64,000 bases of DNA from Candidatus Magnetominusculus dajiuhuensis (lineage in GTDB: Bacteria > Nitrospirota > Thermodesulfovibrionia > Thermodesulfovibrionales > Magnetobacteriaceae). This document shows, piece by piece, positions 45,196 to 54,092 of the stretch. Where the stretch lies: positions 32,886 through 96,885 of the forward strand of contig JADFXP010000010.1 in NCBI GenBank assembly GCA_015233465.1, written 5' to 3'. Each line of letters starts with the position of its first letter. Position 1 is the first letter of the stretch. The position numbers and the translations under genes were made by a program. Below the pieces are notes generated by a model. It had not been told where the DNA came from and searched no databases. It saw only the letters and a program-made list of their open reading frames with translations.

Positions 45196-47736
45196 ATGTA
45201 CAAATTATTATTAATTGAAGATGACAAGGTTGATCAGATGGCATTTAAGAGGCTTATTGAATCTGAGAAACTTAATTATGACTGCAAGATAGTCGAATCA
45301 GTAAAAGAGGCTAAGGAAAACCTTCTATCTCAAGAATTTGATATAGTAATAACCGATTATCTTCTTGGAGATGGAACTGCGTTTGAGATATTTGACGCAG
45401 TATCTAATACGCCAATAATATTTATTACAGGGCATGGTGATCAAAAGGTAACATTAAAGGCAATGAAAATAGGTACCTATGATTACTTAATCAAAGACCA
45501 TGACAGAGATTATTTAAAATCCCTTCCAAATATTATAGAAAATGCCATTAATGATAAGGCAAAAGAAGAACGGGCATTAGTGCTGACGCACGCGATATTA
45601 GATATTGCAGACAGTGTATTTATTACAGATATTAAAGGTAACATTACATTTATAAATAAGGCATTCTGCCATAACTATGGATATACTGAGAAAGAATTAT
45701 TAGAAAGACATATTAGCGTAATAGGAGAGACGCAGGCATCAGGAGAATATAATCACATAAAAAAAGACGGGGCAGCCTTCCCAGTTTCTTTGACAAGGTC
45801 AGTGATATTAGACCCATCAGGCAAAAATATAGCCATAGTAGGTGTAGTACATGATATATCAGAACATAAAAAGATTGAAAAAAATCTAAAGGCAGCAAAA
45901 GATGCGGCAGAGGAGGCAAGCCGTTCTAAGAGTGATTTTCTCTCTATTGTATCACATGAGTTAAGAACTCCTTTGACATCCATAAGGGGTTTTACAAATA
46001 TTATAAAGAAGAGATTAGAGGCAGTAATATTTCCATCTGCACCAAAAGATGACAAAAAAATAGAAAAGGCAATTATTCAAATAGCAAGCAATTTAAACAT
46101 AATGATAGAAGAAACAGAAAGGCTGACAACTCTAATAAACGATGTACTAGACCTAGCCAAGATAGAGGCAGGAAAGGTAGAATGGGGGCAAGACATGGTT
46201 GATCTAAAAGACATTTTTGAACGCGCAGCAAATGCAACATCCTCACTTTTTGAGGCAAAAAATCTCTGGTTAAAAAAAGAAATAAGGGGTGAAAAACACC
46301 TTGTCAAAGGAGACAGAGACAGACTCATTCAAGTTGCTACCAATTTATTCAGCAATGCAGTCAAATTTACAGAGTCTGGCGGTATAACATATAAGATTAT
46401 CTCGCAGCTTGATTCAGTTCGATGTGAGATCTACGATACTGGAATTGGTATTCCTCAGACAATGCTTGAAAGTGTATTTGAGAAGTTTAAACAGGTTGGC
46501 GACACCATGACTGACAGACCTAAAGGAACCGGATTAGGACTGCCAATTTGCAAAGAGATTATTCAGCATCATGGCGGTATAATATTTGCTGAAAGCAATG
46601 AAGGTAAAGGCAGCGTCTTTGTATTTGAACTGCCAATGTATGTAGATCCAACTTGGCATTTAGAGATTGAAAAGACAAAATTAATGGAATCAGCAAGGAT
46701 TATCTTGAAAAACGGAGTTAAGGACACCAGCCTTGCAACTTCAATATTAATTGTTGACGATAATGCCCCAATACGCAGCATGTTAAGACAATATATGGAA
46801 GAACAGGGATATAAATTTATAATTGAGGCAGAAAACGCTAAGGAAGCAGTTGCAAATGCCCTTTTGATTAGGCCAGATCTTATACTCTTAGATGTTACAA
46901 TGCCTGATTATTCAGGATATGAGGTATTAAAGGTATTAAAAGAACAAGAAATGAGTTCTGCAATCCCAGTAATAATGATTTCAGCCCTTGATAGTAAAGA
47001 GGCTAGCGATAAACTTGGGGTAGTAGATTATATTATCAAGACAGTTGATGAAGAAAGGCTTTCAGACAGCATAAACAAAGCGCTAAAGAGAAAAGAACGC
47101 CAATATGTACCAATTGTAATGATTGTAGAAAATGAGGAGAATTTATCTCAAAAGATGTCAGCAATGGTTAATAAAGAAGAGATTAGCATAGTGACATCTA
47201 AGGGTAATTTTAATGATTTATCTCTGGCATTAACCTATTCTCCAGACCTGTTATTAGTAGATGAAGATGCAATAGACTCTAATATTGAGAATTATATAGA
47301 AACAGAGGCAGAAAAAAGAGATATTCCAGTAATCATCATCTCAGCAACAGATGATAAATGCGGAAAACTCAAACTTATTGCCTCAGATCATATAAATAAA
47401 ACCGTAGATGCAGCGAAATTAAGCGAAAGTATCAATGAAACACTGCATAAGAAAAATGTCCGATCAAGACATAAAATATTAATCATTGACAATGACCCAG
47501 AAACCCTTGAAACACTGACTAAGATGATGAAGGACAGAGATTTCGATGTATTTGAATCTAATGGGGACAAGCAGGAAATATTCAATTATCTAAGACGCTC
47601 TGTTGAACTTGTGCTTGTACAAGAAGGGATACTTGATGTAGAGGTTATTGACATGATAAGAGAGATGGCTTCAATCATTAGTCAAACAAACATTGAATCC
47701 CCTCTTTATTCAAAGATTATTTTTATGAGAAAGTGA
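45196..47736 (+). CDS. Hybrid kinase with N-terminal receiver, PAS, kinase core and three C-terminal receivers
   Basis: 846 residues. Receiver 1-120 (LLIEDDKVDQMAFKRLI), PAS 130-225 (VFITDIKGNITFINKAFCHN), HisKA (LSIVSHELRTPLTSIRGF), HATPase (NLFSNAVKFTE, GTGLGLPICKEI). Then a full receiver at about 515-630 (ILIVDDNAPIRSML, LILLDVTMPDYSGYEV), a degenerate one at about 635-745 (IVMIVENEENLSQKM), and one at 755-846 (ILIIDNDPETLETLTKM) whose phospho-acceptor region (VELVLVQEG) has lost the Asp. Only two of its four receivers look phosphorylatable. A paralogue of the preceding kinase. Confidence 0.92.
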   Translation: MYKLLLIEDDKVDQMAFKRLIESEKLNYDCKIVESVKEAKENLLSQEFDIVITDYLLGDGTAFEIFDAVSNTPIIFITGHGDQKVTLKAMKIGTYDYLIKDHDRDYLKSLPNIIENAINDKAKEERALVLTHAILDIADSVFITDIKGNITFINKAFCHNYGYTEKELLERHISVIGETQASGEYNHIKKDGAAFPVSLTRSVILDPSGKNIAIVGVVHDISEHKKIEKNLKAAKDAAEEASRSKSDFLSIVSHELRTPLTSIRGFTNIIKKRLEAVIFPSAPKDDKKIEKAIIQIASNLNIMIEETERLTTLINDVLDLAKIEAGKVEWGQDMVDLKDIFERAANATSSLFEAKNLWLKKEIRGEKHLVKGDRDRLIQVATNLFSNAVKFTESGGITYKIISQLDSVRCEIYDTGIGIPQTMLESVFEKFKQVGDTMTDRPKGTGLGLPICKEIIQHHGGIIFAESNEGKGSVFVFELPMYVDPTWHLEIEKTKLMESARIILKNGVKDTSLATSILIVDDNAPIRSMLRQYMEEQGYKFIIEAENAKEAVANALLIRPDLILLDVTMPDYSGYEVLKVLKEQEMSSAIPVIMISALDSKEASDKLGVVDYIIKTVDEERLSDSINKALKRKERQYVPIVMIVENEENLSQKMSAMVNKEEISIVTSKGNFNDLSLALTYSPDLLLVDEDAIDSNIENYIETEAEKRDIPVIIISATDDKCGKLKLIASDHINKTVDAAKLSESINETLHKKNVRSRHKILIIDNDPETLETLTKMMKDRDFDVFESNGDKQEIFNYLRRSVELVLVQEGILDVEVIDMIREMASIISQTNIESPLYSKIIFMRK

Positions 47737-47791
47737 TAATTGGGAGCTGTTTTGTTCTATGGGCGTACCCAGCAAAGCATTAAGGTGAAAA

Positions 47792-48592
47792 ATGTTACAA
47801 AACATTAACAGAGATAATCTCTTTATTGTTGCAGGCCCATGCGTGATTGAAAACGAGGATATTGTCTTTCATACTGCGGCTCAATTAAAAGAGATTTGTG
47901 AACGATTAAAACTGCCGCTTATATTTAAGAGTTCCTTTGATAAGGCAAATAGAACCTCTGTTAATTCATTCAGAGGGCCAGGGATTGAAAAGGGTTTAAG
48001 GATCTTGGCAGATGTTCGAAGCAAGTTTTCAATACCTGTGATAACGGATGTTCATGATATAAGAGAGATTGAGATAGTTGCAGAGGCAGTAGATGTCCTA
48101 CAGATTCCAGCGTTTTTAAGCCGTCAAACCTCTCTGATAATAGAGGCCTCTAAGACTAATAAATATGTAAACATTAAAAAGGGGCAATTTTTATCTCCTT
48201 GGGATGTTAAAAATATAATAGACAAATTTACCTCAACTGGCAATAAAAATCTAATGATAACCGAAAGAGGCACTACATTTGGTTACAATAATCTTGTAGT
48301 AGATTTCAGGGGATTTCCTATAATGGCTAAATTTGGATACCCGGTAATATTTGATGTAACGCATAGCCTTCAGTTGCCCGGTGGTCTTGGGGGCAGTTCA
48401 GGAGGTCAGCGTGAATATGCTGAACCAATGGCATGGGCTGCTGTTGCGGCTGGTGCAGATGGACTTTTTATGGAGACACATCCTGATCCTGATAAGGCGT
48501 TATGTGATGGTCCAAACATGATTCCATTAGACAAGATTGAGCACCTGTTAACCATAGCGCAGGCAATTAAAGGGTCAAGAATGGGGCAATAG
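47792..48592 (+). CDS. kdsA: 3-deoxy-8-phosphooctulonate synthase
   Basis: Condenses PEP with arabinose 5-phosphate to Kdo 8-phosphate for the LPS inner core. The family start FIVAGPCVIENEDI, then KSSFDKANRTSVNSFRGPG, and FDVTHSLQLPGG, are intact. 266 residues against about 275-284. The last codon and stop (GGGCAATAG) are part of a dispersed repeat hairpin. Directly followed by kdsD, which supplies its substrate. Confidence 0.96.
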   Translation: MLQNINRDNLFIVAGPCVIENEDIVFHTAAQLKEICERLKLPLIFKSSFDKANRTSVNSFRGPGIEKGLRILADVRSKFSIPVITDVHDIREIEIVAEAVDVLQIPAFLSRQTSLIIEASKTNKYVNIKKGQFLSPWDVKNIIDKFTSTGNKNLMITERGTTFGYNNLVVDFRGFPIMAKFGYPVIFDVTHSLQLPGGLGGSSGGQREYAEPMAWAAVAAGADGLFMETHPDPDKALCDGPNMIPLDKIEHLLTIAQAIKGSRMGQ

Positions 48593-48672
48593 CCCCAAAC
48601 CCGATTAAACCCCTTGCGGGATTTTTAAGGGCAGGGGTCTAAGACCCCGTTATAAAAACCCTTAAAGGGTTA
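48581..48672. repeat. Dispersed hairpin repeat, nested copy 9 (between kdsA and kdsD)
   Basis: It begins with GGGGCAATAGCCCC (identical to the fragment at 8276), then CCTTGCGGGATTTTTAAGGGC, and inside the last hairpin carries another, GGGGTCTAAGACCCC. It ends AAAGGGTT. The kdsA stop lies in the first hairpin, and the final AAAGGG acts as the ribosome binding site of kdsD. Confidence 0.8.
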
Positions 48673-48676
48673 TTTC

Positions 48677-49633
48677 ATGGATATTTTAAATGAAGCAAAA
48701 AATGTATTAGAGATAGAGGCACAAGGCATCCTTGACCTAAGGGGTAGGCTTGACGCAAGTTTTGAGCAGGCGATAGACTTAATATATAATAGTAAGGGCA
48801 AGGTAGTGGTAATGGGGATGGGCAAATCTGGTCATATAGCGCGGAAGGTAGCAGCGACATTATCTTCCACAGGGACGCCTGCGTTTTTTGTACATCCAGG
48901 AGAGGCAGCGCACGGGGATCTTGGGATGGTGAGTGAGAGGGACATAATTATTGCTCTCTCTAATAGTGGGGAGACTGAGGAGATATTAAAACTAATACCA
49001 TTTATAAAGCGTTTTAGGATAAAGCTGATCTCATTAACAAAACCCAACTCTACGCTTTCAAGGCAATCGGATATAACCATTAACACATCAGTTGACAAAG
49101 AGGCATGCCCAATTGGGATAGTCCCTACTACGTCAACAACAGCAACGCTTGCGATGGGGGATACTATTGCAGTAGTGTTATTAATAAAACGAGGGTTTAA
49201 GAAAGAGGATTTTGCAGTGTTTCATCCGGACGGCTCACTTGGCAAACAATTACTTGTAAAGGTAGCGGATCTAATGCACAAAGACCTGCCAATTGTTAAT
49301 GAAAATACCCTAATGACAGAAACCGTTTTAGAGATGACGGCAAAGAGACTTGGGATGACCATTGTATGCGACAGTGAAGGCAAGATAACTGGAGTTATAA
49401 CAGATGGAGACCTAAGAAGAGGTATCACGAAATGGGGAATAGAGTTTTATAAAATGAAGGCAGGAGAAGTTCAGACAGCAAATCCAATATTTATTTCCAA
49501 AGAAACCTTAGCAGCAACAGCCCTTTCAGTAATGCAGGAGTATTCAATCACCTCTATAATAGTCCCAGATGATGAATTAAAACCGACAGGAATTATTCAT
49601 ATCCATGATATTTTAAAAAAGGGAATTATTTAA
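48677..49633 (+). CDS. kdsD: Arabinose-5-phosphate isomerase (KdsD/KpsF family)
   Basis: Isomerises ribulose 5-phosphate to arabinose 5-phosphate, the first step to Kdo. SIS domain at residues about 35-170 (VVMGMGKSGHIARKVAATLS, then HPGEAAHGDLGMV and ALSNSGETEE), followed by two CBS domains (about 205-318, MHKDLPIVNENTLMTE and ANPIFISKETLAATA). 318 residues is typical. Its Shine-Dalgarno (AAAGGG) is the last base block of a dispersed repeat. Forms a two-gene Kdo unit with kdsA at the end of the signalling operon. Confidence 0.95.
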   Translation: MDILNEAKNVLEIEAQGILDLRGRLDASFEQAIDLIYNSKGKVVVMGMGKSGHIARKVAATLSSTGTPAFFVHPGEAAHGDLGMVSERDIIIALSNSGETEEILKLIPFIKRFRIKLISLTKPNSTLSRQSDITINTSVDKEACPIGIVPTTSTTATLAMGDTIAVVLLIKRGFKKEDFAVFHPDGSLGKQLLVKVADLMHKDLPIVNENTLMTETVLEMTAKRLGMTIVCDSEGKITGVITDGDLRRGITKWGIEFYKMKAGEVQTANPIFISKETLAATALSVMQEYSITSIIVPDDELKPTGIIHIHDILKKGII

Positions 49634-49764
49634 TCCAATTTCTTTATTTACATATTTTTTACAATTTCCTACTGACCTTGATTTTTTTATTAATAACATG
49701 ATATATTTAATATATTTTATATATTAAAGGTTATCAATAAACCTATAATTATAAATTGGGGATC

Positions 49765-50262
49765 ATGGTCACAATAGAGAAGCAAGACATAAAAAATATT
49801 AATGTCCTAATAGTAGAAGATGACGAAGGCCATGTTCGTTTAATAGAGAAAAATTTACGCCATGCTGGGTTAATTGGACAGATTAGCGTAGCAAATACGG
49901 ATTTCAAGGCTCTTTCTATGCTTACAGAGGAATCCTCACATGATCATCAGAATAATTCCAACACAATACAAAATGAAGAGACACCTATAATATCAACAAA
50001 AAATGTGAAACCTCTTCTTGTTCTGCTTGACTTAAATATTCCCGAAAAGGGCGGATATGATGTATTACGTCAAATATTAACAAATCGTGCAAAGATAAAG
50101 ACGATGGTAGTAGTATTTTCAGCAAGTTCAGACCCTGTTGAAATAAAAAACTGTTATCAATTGGGGTGTAATATTTTTATTTCTAAGCCATTAGAATATG
50201 ATAGATTCGCAGAGACAATAAGAAGCCTTGGGGCATTTTTAAGGTATATCAAATTTCCATAA
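49765..50262 (+). CDS. Response regulator, Rcp1-like
   Basis: A 165-residue single receiver of the type with an insert (MLTEESSHDHQN region) before the phospho-acceptor, here LLVLLDLNIPEKGGYDVL; VVFSASSD and FISKPLEYD supply the Ser and Lys. I start at the ATG at 49765; a TTG three codons earlier is an alternative. No output domain. Such proteins usually pair with a cytosolic kinase. Transcribed alone. Confidence 0.88.
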   Translation: MVTIEKQDIKNINVLIVEDDEGHVRLIEKNLRHAGLIGQISVANTDFKALSMLTEESSHDHQNNSNTIQNEETPIISTKNVKPLLVLLDLNIPEKGGYDVLRQILTNRAKIKTMVVVFSASSDPVEIKNCYQLGCNIFISKPLEYDRFAETIRSLGAFLRYIKFP

Positions 50263-50276
50263 GATTACAAAAAAAA

Positions 50277-50366
50277 TGAGGGCTCTGCCAAAAAATGAGA
50301 GATCTGCCCAAGGGCTCCCTTTAGGGATGGCTCCCGCAAAGAGACTCGTCCCTTTGAACCCATAAT
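50277..50366. repeat. Dispersed hairpin repeat, rearranged copy 10
   Basis: Contains AGGGCTCTGCC, CCCAAGGGCTCCCTTTAGGG, CCCGCAAAGAGACTCGTCCC and ends TTTGAACCCAT. The order of modules is shuffled and some stems are imperfect, so this looks like a decayed copy. Confidence 0.65.
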
Positions 50367-50424
50367 AATTAATCACTACTATACTTTTGTTTAAATTGGA
50401 AGGTTAGGCAATTATATTAACAAT

Positions 50425-50769
50425 TTATAGGTGAAAATGGGGGAAGTATTTATAAACTACAAAAGCAACTCCAACTTGTAAAATAAATAACAAGATTATC
50501 CATTTTGGAACAGTTGAAGAGGATTTTTCCATCTCCATCTTTAGGTTTTCAATCTCAACCATTATTTCGGTTCTTGCCCTGTCAATATAAGACAAAACCT
50601 CAAGCCTGACCTTTTCAATATCAGCCCTTGTTGCGCCTACATCAGATTTGCTTGCGATATTGTCAGATACAGCATCACTTAAAATCCCAGTGATATCGTC
50701 AAATCCCTTTTCGTTAATGCCAAGATCTTTTAAACGTTTAAATATCTTTGTGAGATCAATTGCCTTCAT
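50425..50769 (-). CDS. Small coiled-coil membrane protein (DUF1640-like)
   Basis: 114 residues: a helical N-terminus, a long coiled coil (about 45-85, ADIEKVRLEVLSYIDRARTE) and one C-terminal membrane span (WIILLFILQVGVAFVVYKYF). The layout resembles DUF1640/CCDC90-type proteins, of unknown function in bacteria. It is transcribed alone, between a dispersed repeat and glf. Confidence 0.6.
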   Translation of the reverse strand: MKAIDLTKIFKRLKDLGINEKGFDDITGILSDAVSDNIASKSDVGATRADIEKVRLEVLSYIDRARTEIMVEIENLKMEMEKSSSTVPKWIILLFILQVGVAFVVYKYFPHFHL

Positions 50770-50891
50770 TTTTTATTATAACATTGTTAATAAAGAAAAT
50801 ATTTTTTTATTAACAATTAAATGAAATATTTTCAAATATTTATTAATTTTTTCTTCGTGTCTCTGTGGTTAAATATATTTTAGCTTTTCTA

Positions 50892-51986
50892 TTATGCCCC
50901 AGCAATCACCTTAAACACATCAAGGGCACGTTTAATCACCATATCCATATCATAATAACGATATTCAGCAAGCCTTCCAACAAAATACACACCATTTAAT
51001 TTCATAGCTTCAAGTTCATATTTTCTATAAATATCATGTGCATAGGTCATAGGCATAGGATAAAAGGGCTCGCCTTCATTAGTTGGATATTCACGCGCTA
51101 TAGTTGTCACAGGACAGACTTGCTGAGTCATATGTTTAGCCTCAATAATCCTTGTAAATACATGGTCATTTGGGTAATTAACAACTGCTGCCTCCTGAAA
51201 ATATTGACGGTTATGCCTCTCAAATTCAAATCTAAGACTCCTATACGGCAGCCGTCCATGTATATAATCAAAGAAATAATCTATAGCCCCTGTAAATATC
51301 AGATGTTTGAATTTAAATATACGCTCAGCGTCTTTAAAATCTGTATTTACCAATATCGTAATATTTTTATTCTCCAGCATCCGCTTAAAGAGTTTTGTAT
51401 AACCCTCAACTGGCAGCCCCTGATGAATATCTGAAAAATATACCTCATTGTCATTAAACCTTACTGGAATTCTGCGCGTAACCTCAGGCATTAAATCCTC
51501 TGGATAAACGCCCCAATGCTTAAATGTATAATTTTTGAATATCAATTCATACAAATACTCTCCAACCTGAGAGACAATTACATCTCGTGAGTTTTTTATC
51601 TCTAAATCAACTGACCTCACAGAATTAAAATATTCAATGAGCTGCGCTTCATTAAATCTCTTATTTAAAAGGGTATTGACAGTGTTGAGATTTATAGGGA
51701 TAGTAACGAGTTTGCCGTCAACGCTGACAAGTACCTTGTGTTTATAATTATTCCACTGCGAAAATTTATTGACATACTGCCATACATCTTCGTGATTTGT
51801 ATGAAATATATGCGCACCATATTTATGAATCAATACACCGTTATCATCATAATAATCATAGGCATTTCCAGCAATATGGTCACGGCGCTCAACAAGCAGT
51901 ACCTTTTTATTAAGTATTGAGGCAAGCCTTTCAGCAAGCACACATCCTGCAAACCCAGCCCCTGCTATCAGATAATCATAATTCAT
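50892..51986 (-). CDS. glf: UDP-galactopyranose mutase
   Basis: FAD enzyme converting UDP-galactopyranose to UDP-galactofuranose for surface glycans. FAD-binding start YLIAGAGFAGCVLAERLAS, then VERRDHIAGNAYDYYDDN and YGAHIFHTNHEDVWQYVN with the family's conserved His. The late motif FVGRLAEYRYYDMDMVIKRA is also typical. 364 residues is normal. No other galactofuranose or glycan gene is adjacent. Confidence 0.96.
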   Translation of the reverse strand: MNYDYLIAGAGFAGCVLAERLASILNKKVLLVERRDHIAGNAYDYYDDNGVLIHKYGAHIFHTNHEDVWQYVNKFSQWNNYKHKVLVSVDGKLVTIPINLNTVNTLLNKRFNEAQLIEYFNSVRSVDLEIKNSRDVIVSQVGEYLYELIFKNYTFKHWGVYPEDLMPEVTRRIPVRFNDNEVYFSDIHQGLPVEGYTKLFKRMLENKNITILVNTDFKDAERIFKFKHLIFTGAIDYFFDYIHGRLPYRSLRFEFERHNRQYFQEAAVVNYPNDHVFTRIIEAKHMTQQVCPVTTIAREYPTNEGEPFYPMPMTYAHDIYRKYELEAMKLNGVYFVGRLAEYRYYDMDMVIKRALDVFKVIAGA

Positions 51987-52377
51987 TATGTGCCTAAATT
52001 AATATTCTTCTACCAATTTACAATTAGTGACTACCTCAAATTAGTATAAGTAAAATCTTAGAATACACGTAAGTAGTATAAACTTTTTACCAAAAAACTA
52101 CACGATAAAAACTATTTAGTCAAGGCATCACGTAAAAGCCGTGACTGACGATCAAATGCCTGACGAGGATTACGCGGGGCATTCATCTGATTCTGATTTG
52201 CGATTCATGTAATATATTTCTCTAACCCAATATAGGCGTAGGGGCAGATCTATGTGTCTGCCCTTTTTTTGGGGTTGAAATTATTGTCACATCAAGGGCA
52301 AACACATAGGTTCGCCCCTACGTTAAATTTATATGCAAGTTATTATTTCACCATATGAATTGCGAATTATTTAAAGA
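51987..52377. other. Intergenic region with a paired GTAGGGGC repeat
   Basis: No intact gene. At 52112-52186 (minus) a 24-codon frame (MNAPRNPRQAFDRQSRLL...) has richer GC use than its surroundings and may be the tail of a lost gene. At 52237-52322 lies a RAYT-linked inverted pair (listed separately). The rest shows nothing. Confidence 0.45.
52237..52322. repeat. RAYT-linked inverted repeat pair (REP-like)
   Basis: CGTAGGGGCAGATCTATGTG (continuing TCTGCCC) faces GGGCAAACACATAGGTTCGC (continuing CCCTACG) across about 32 bases. Each arm is itself a small hairpin. Same design at 53353-53436. Confidence 0.8.
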
Positions 52378-53280
52378 TCATGGTTTAATATAATTTAAGA
52401 CAATTTTATCCTTTTCTAAATGTGCACACCATCTATTTAAAAATGAAACCATTAATGAATCTACTGGATTTTTTGCAAAAGGATTATTTATAAAAATACA
52501 ATCTTCTCCGATCGTTTGACGACTTTGCTCCACAGTTTTATCAGAAAAAATAATAACGCTGATTTCTTTATATGAATCATTCATAAATATAGTTACTGGA
52601 ACAGTTGAGTCTCCCTTGATTATCTTCTGTCTAAAAGCAGAACTTATATTTCCTTTCAGATCAATCTGCTGGCATTCCCAACCAAACAATGCCATTAACT
52701 CTATAGATTGCTGCTGATACTCTAATATTCCAATATTAACTGCAACAATAAAAGGTTTATCTTTATCAATGTTATTCCATTATTGATATTTTTGATATTT
52801 TTCACTAAGAGCCTGTGTAATCCGTAAAATCATTTCATTTACAGGTACATCATAAACACGAACATCATCTATAGTAGATACAGGCATATGTGGAACTGAA
52901 TAAGGGTTTGCTGTATCCCCATGACTGCAAGTAACGCACTCAATATATGCTCTATCATCAACAATAAAGTCAGGCCCTTTATCTAATGGTTTAATTTTAA
53001 AATTATTTTGCAATAATAAATATCCAACATACATTTCCCAAGTTCTTTGGTGAAATTGAGTCTTATATTGTTTTAAAAAATGAGAATCCGCATAATCTTT
53101 AAAAACTCTCCATAATGTATCAAATATTTCTTTTCTGTTATCTTCATGACAACCACTTAAGACATAATACGGATCATACTGGCTAAATTCTTGTATTGCT
53201 TTATCCAACTCAAGTTGAGAAAGAACAATAGGAAAATCATCCGTAAATAAAGTATCATTATTTTGTTGTTGTTTTTTCAT
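52378..53280 (-). pseudogene. Putative PD-(D/E)XK-like protein broken by an in-frame stop
   Basis: Two frames in the same phase, 53280-52780 and 52780-52378, are separated only by a TAA at 52780-52782; read through it, the frame continues WNNIDKDKPFIVAVNIGILE and then MALFGWECQQIDL, giving 300 residues. The first part has GPDFIVDDRAYIECVTCS, which resembles a nuclease PD..ExC core. Several other Asp/Glu/Arg-rich stretches suggest DNA or RNA contact. It may be a restriction-like or defence enzyme, unproven. A nonsense mutation is the simplest reading; the second half has no clear start of its own. Confidence 0.6.
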
Positions 53281-53352
53281 ATTAAATCATTAATCTCCCG
53301 CGCCCTTTTTCCACCCTTCATCTGCTTTTATTTTACAACATTTAATATTTTG

Positions 53353-53436
53353 CGTAGGGGCGAACCTATGTGTTCGCCCATGATGTCAATGTTATTATTG
53401 ATTCCAACAGGGCAGACACACAGGTCTGCCCCTACG
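53353..53436. repeat. RAYT-linked inverted repeat pair (REP-like)
   Basis: CGTAGGGGCGAACCTATGTG (continuing TTCGCCC) faces GGGCAGACACACAGGTCTGC (continuing CCCTACG) across about 30 bases. It lies 38 bases downstream of the decayed transposase gene. Confidence 0.8.
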
Positions 53437-53473
53437 ATTGTTATTTTGATGTTTTATTCAAAGATTTTGACCA

Positions 53474-54078
53474 TCAATTTTCCATAAATAATTCATCCGT
53501 CCTCCAATTATACGGATTGAAATTGATGTATTGGCGAATCATTGATAAATCTTTGTCATTACGAATAATATGTTCATAATAATTGCGCTGCCAAACGGAT
53601 TTTTCAAATGATGGGAATTTATGCGATTTTACGCCGCGAATATATTCATTGGTTGTTAATGATTTAAACGCCCCTATAATTTCACCAACCGTATTATTAT
53701 TTTTTTCTGTCGTAGGGGCAACCCTTGTGGTTGCCCGATCCTCATATAAATCTTGAATATTATGAACATTCTTGGCTGCCCTACGCCAACGCCAACGTTA
53801 ACGTTAACGTCATCGTCAACTACAATACTTATAATTCCATGAAAATGATTTGGCATAACAATATATTCACCTAACTCAATATTTAAAAACTTATTTCCCA
53901 ATTCCAACCACCATTTATTAATAATTTTCCCTGCATCATTGCATCTCATCTCATTATCAACAATTTCACCAAACAAACATTTCTTATTATATGCACAAAT
54001 GGTAATAAAATACGCCCCTGACTGCGAATAATCATATCCTTTGAGACGAATTGATTGGCGATGATGTTTGTTTTGCAT
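53474..54078 (-). pseudogene. REP-associated tyrosine transposase (RAYT/IS200-like), frameshifted
   Basis: The first frame (54078-53674) has RLKGYDYSQSGAYFITICAY and the HUH site MPNHFHGIISI. After a GTTAAC/GTTGGC tandem tract (about 53783-53812) the match moves to another frame: AAKNVHNIQDLYEDRATTRV, then TVGEIIGAFKSLTTNEYIRG, then the catalytic-Tyr region SVWQRNYYEHIIRN, ending at 53474. A 1-base slip in the tandem tract explains this. The stretch RATTRVAP is encoded by a copy of the GTAGGGGC..GCCC repeat (53711-53737), in frame in the ancestral gene. Such enzymes single-strand-cut REP hairpins and spread them. Confidence 0.85.
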
Positions 54079-54092
54079 ATTTCAATTATTAA

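Noticed and set aside
52112..52186. 24-codon minus-strand frame MNAPRNPRQAFDRQSRLL...
   Set aside because: Too short to call, no ribosome site and no family recognised; noted only as a possible gene tail within the intergenic entry.
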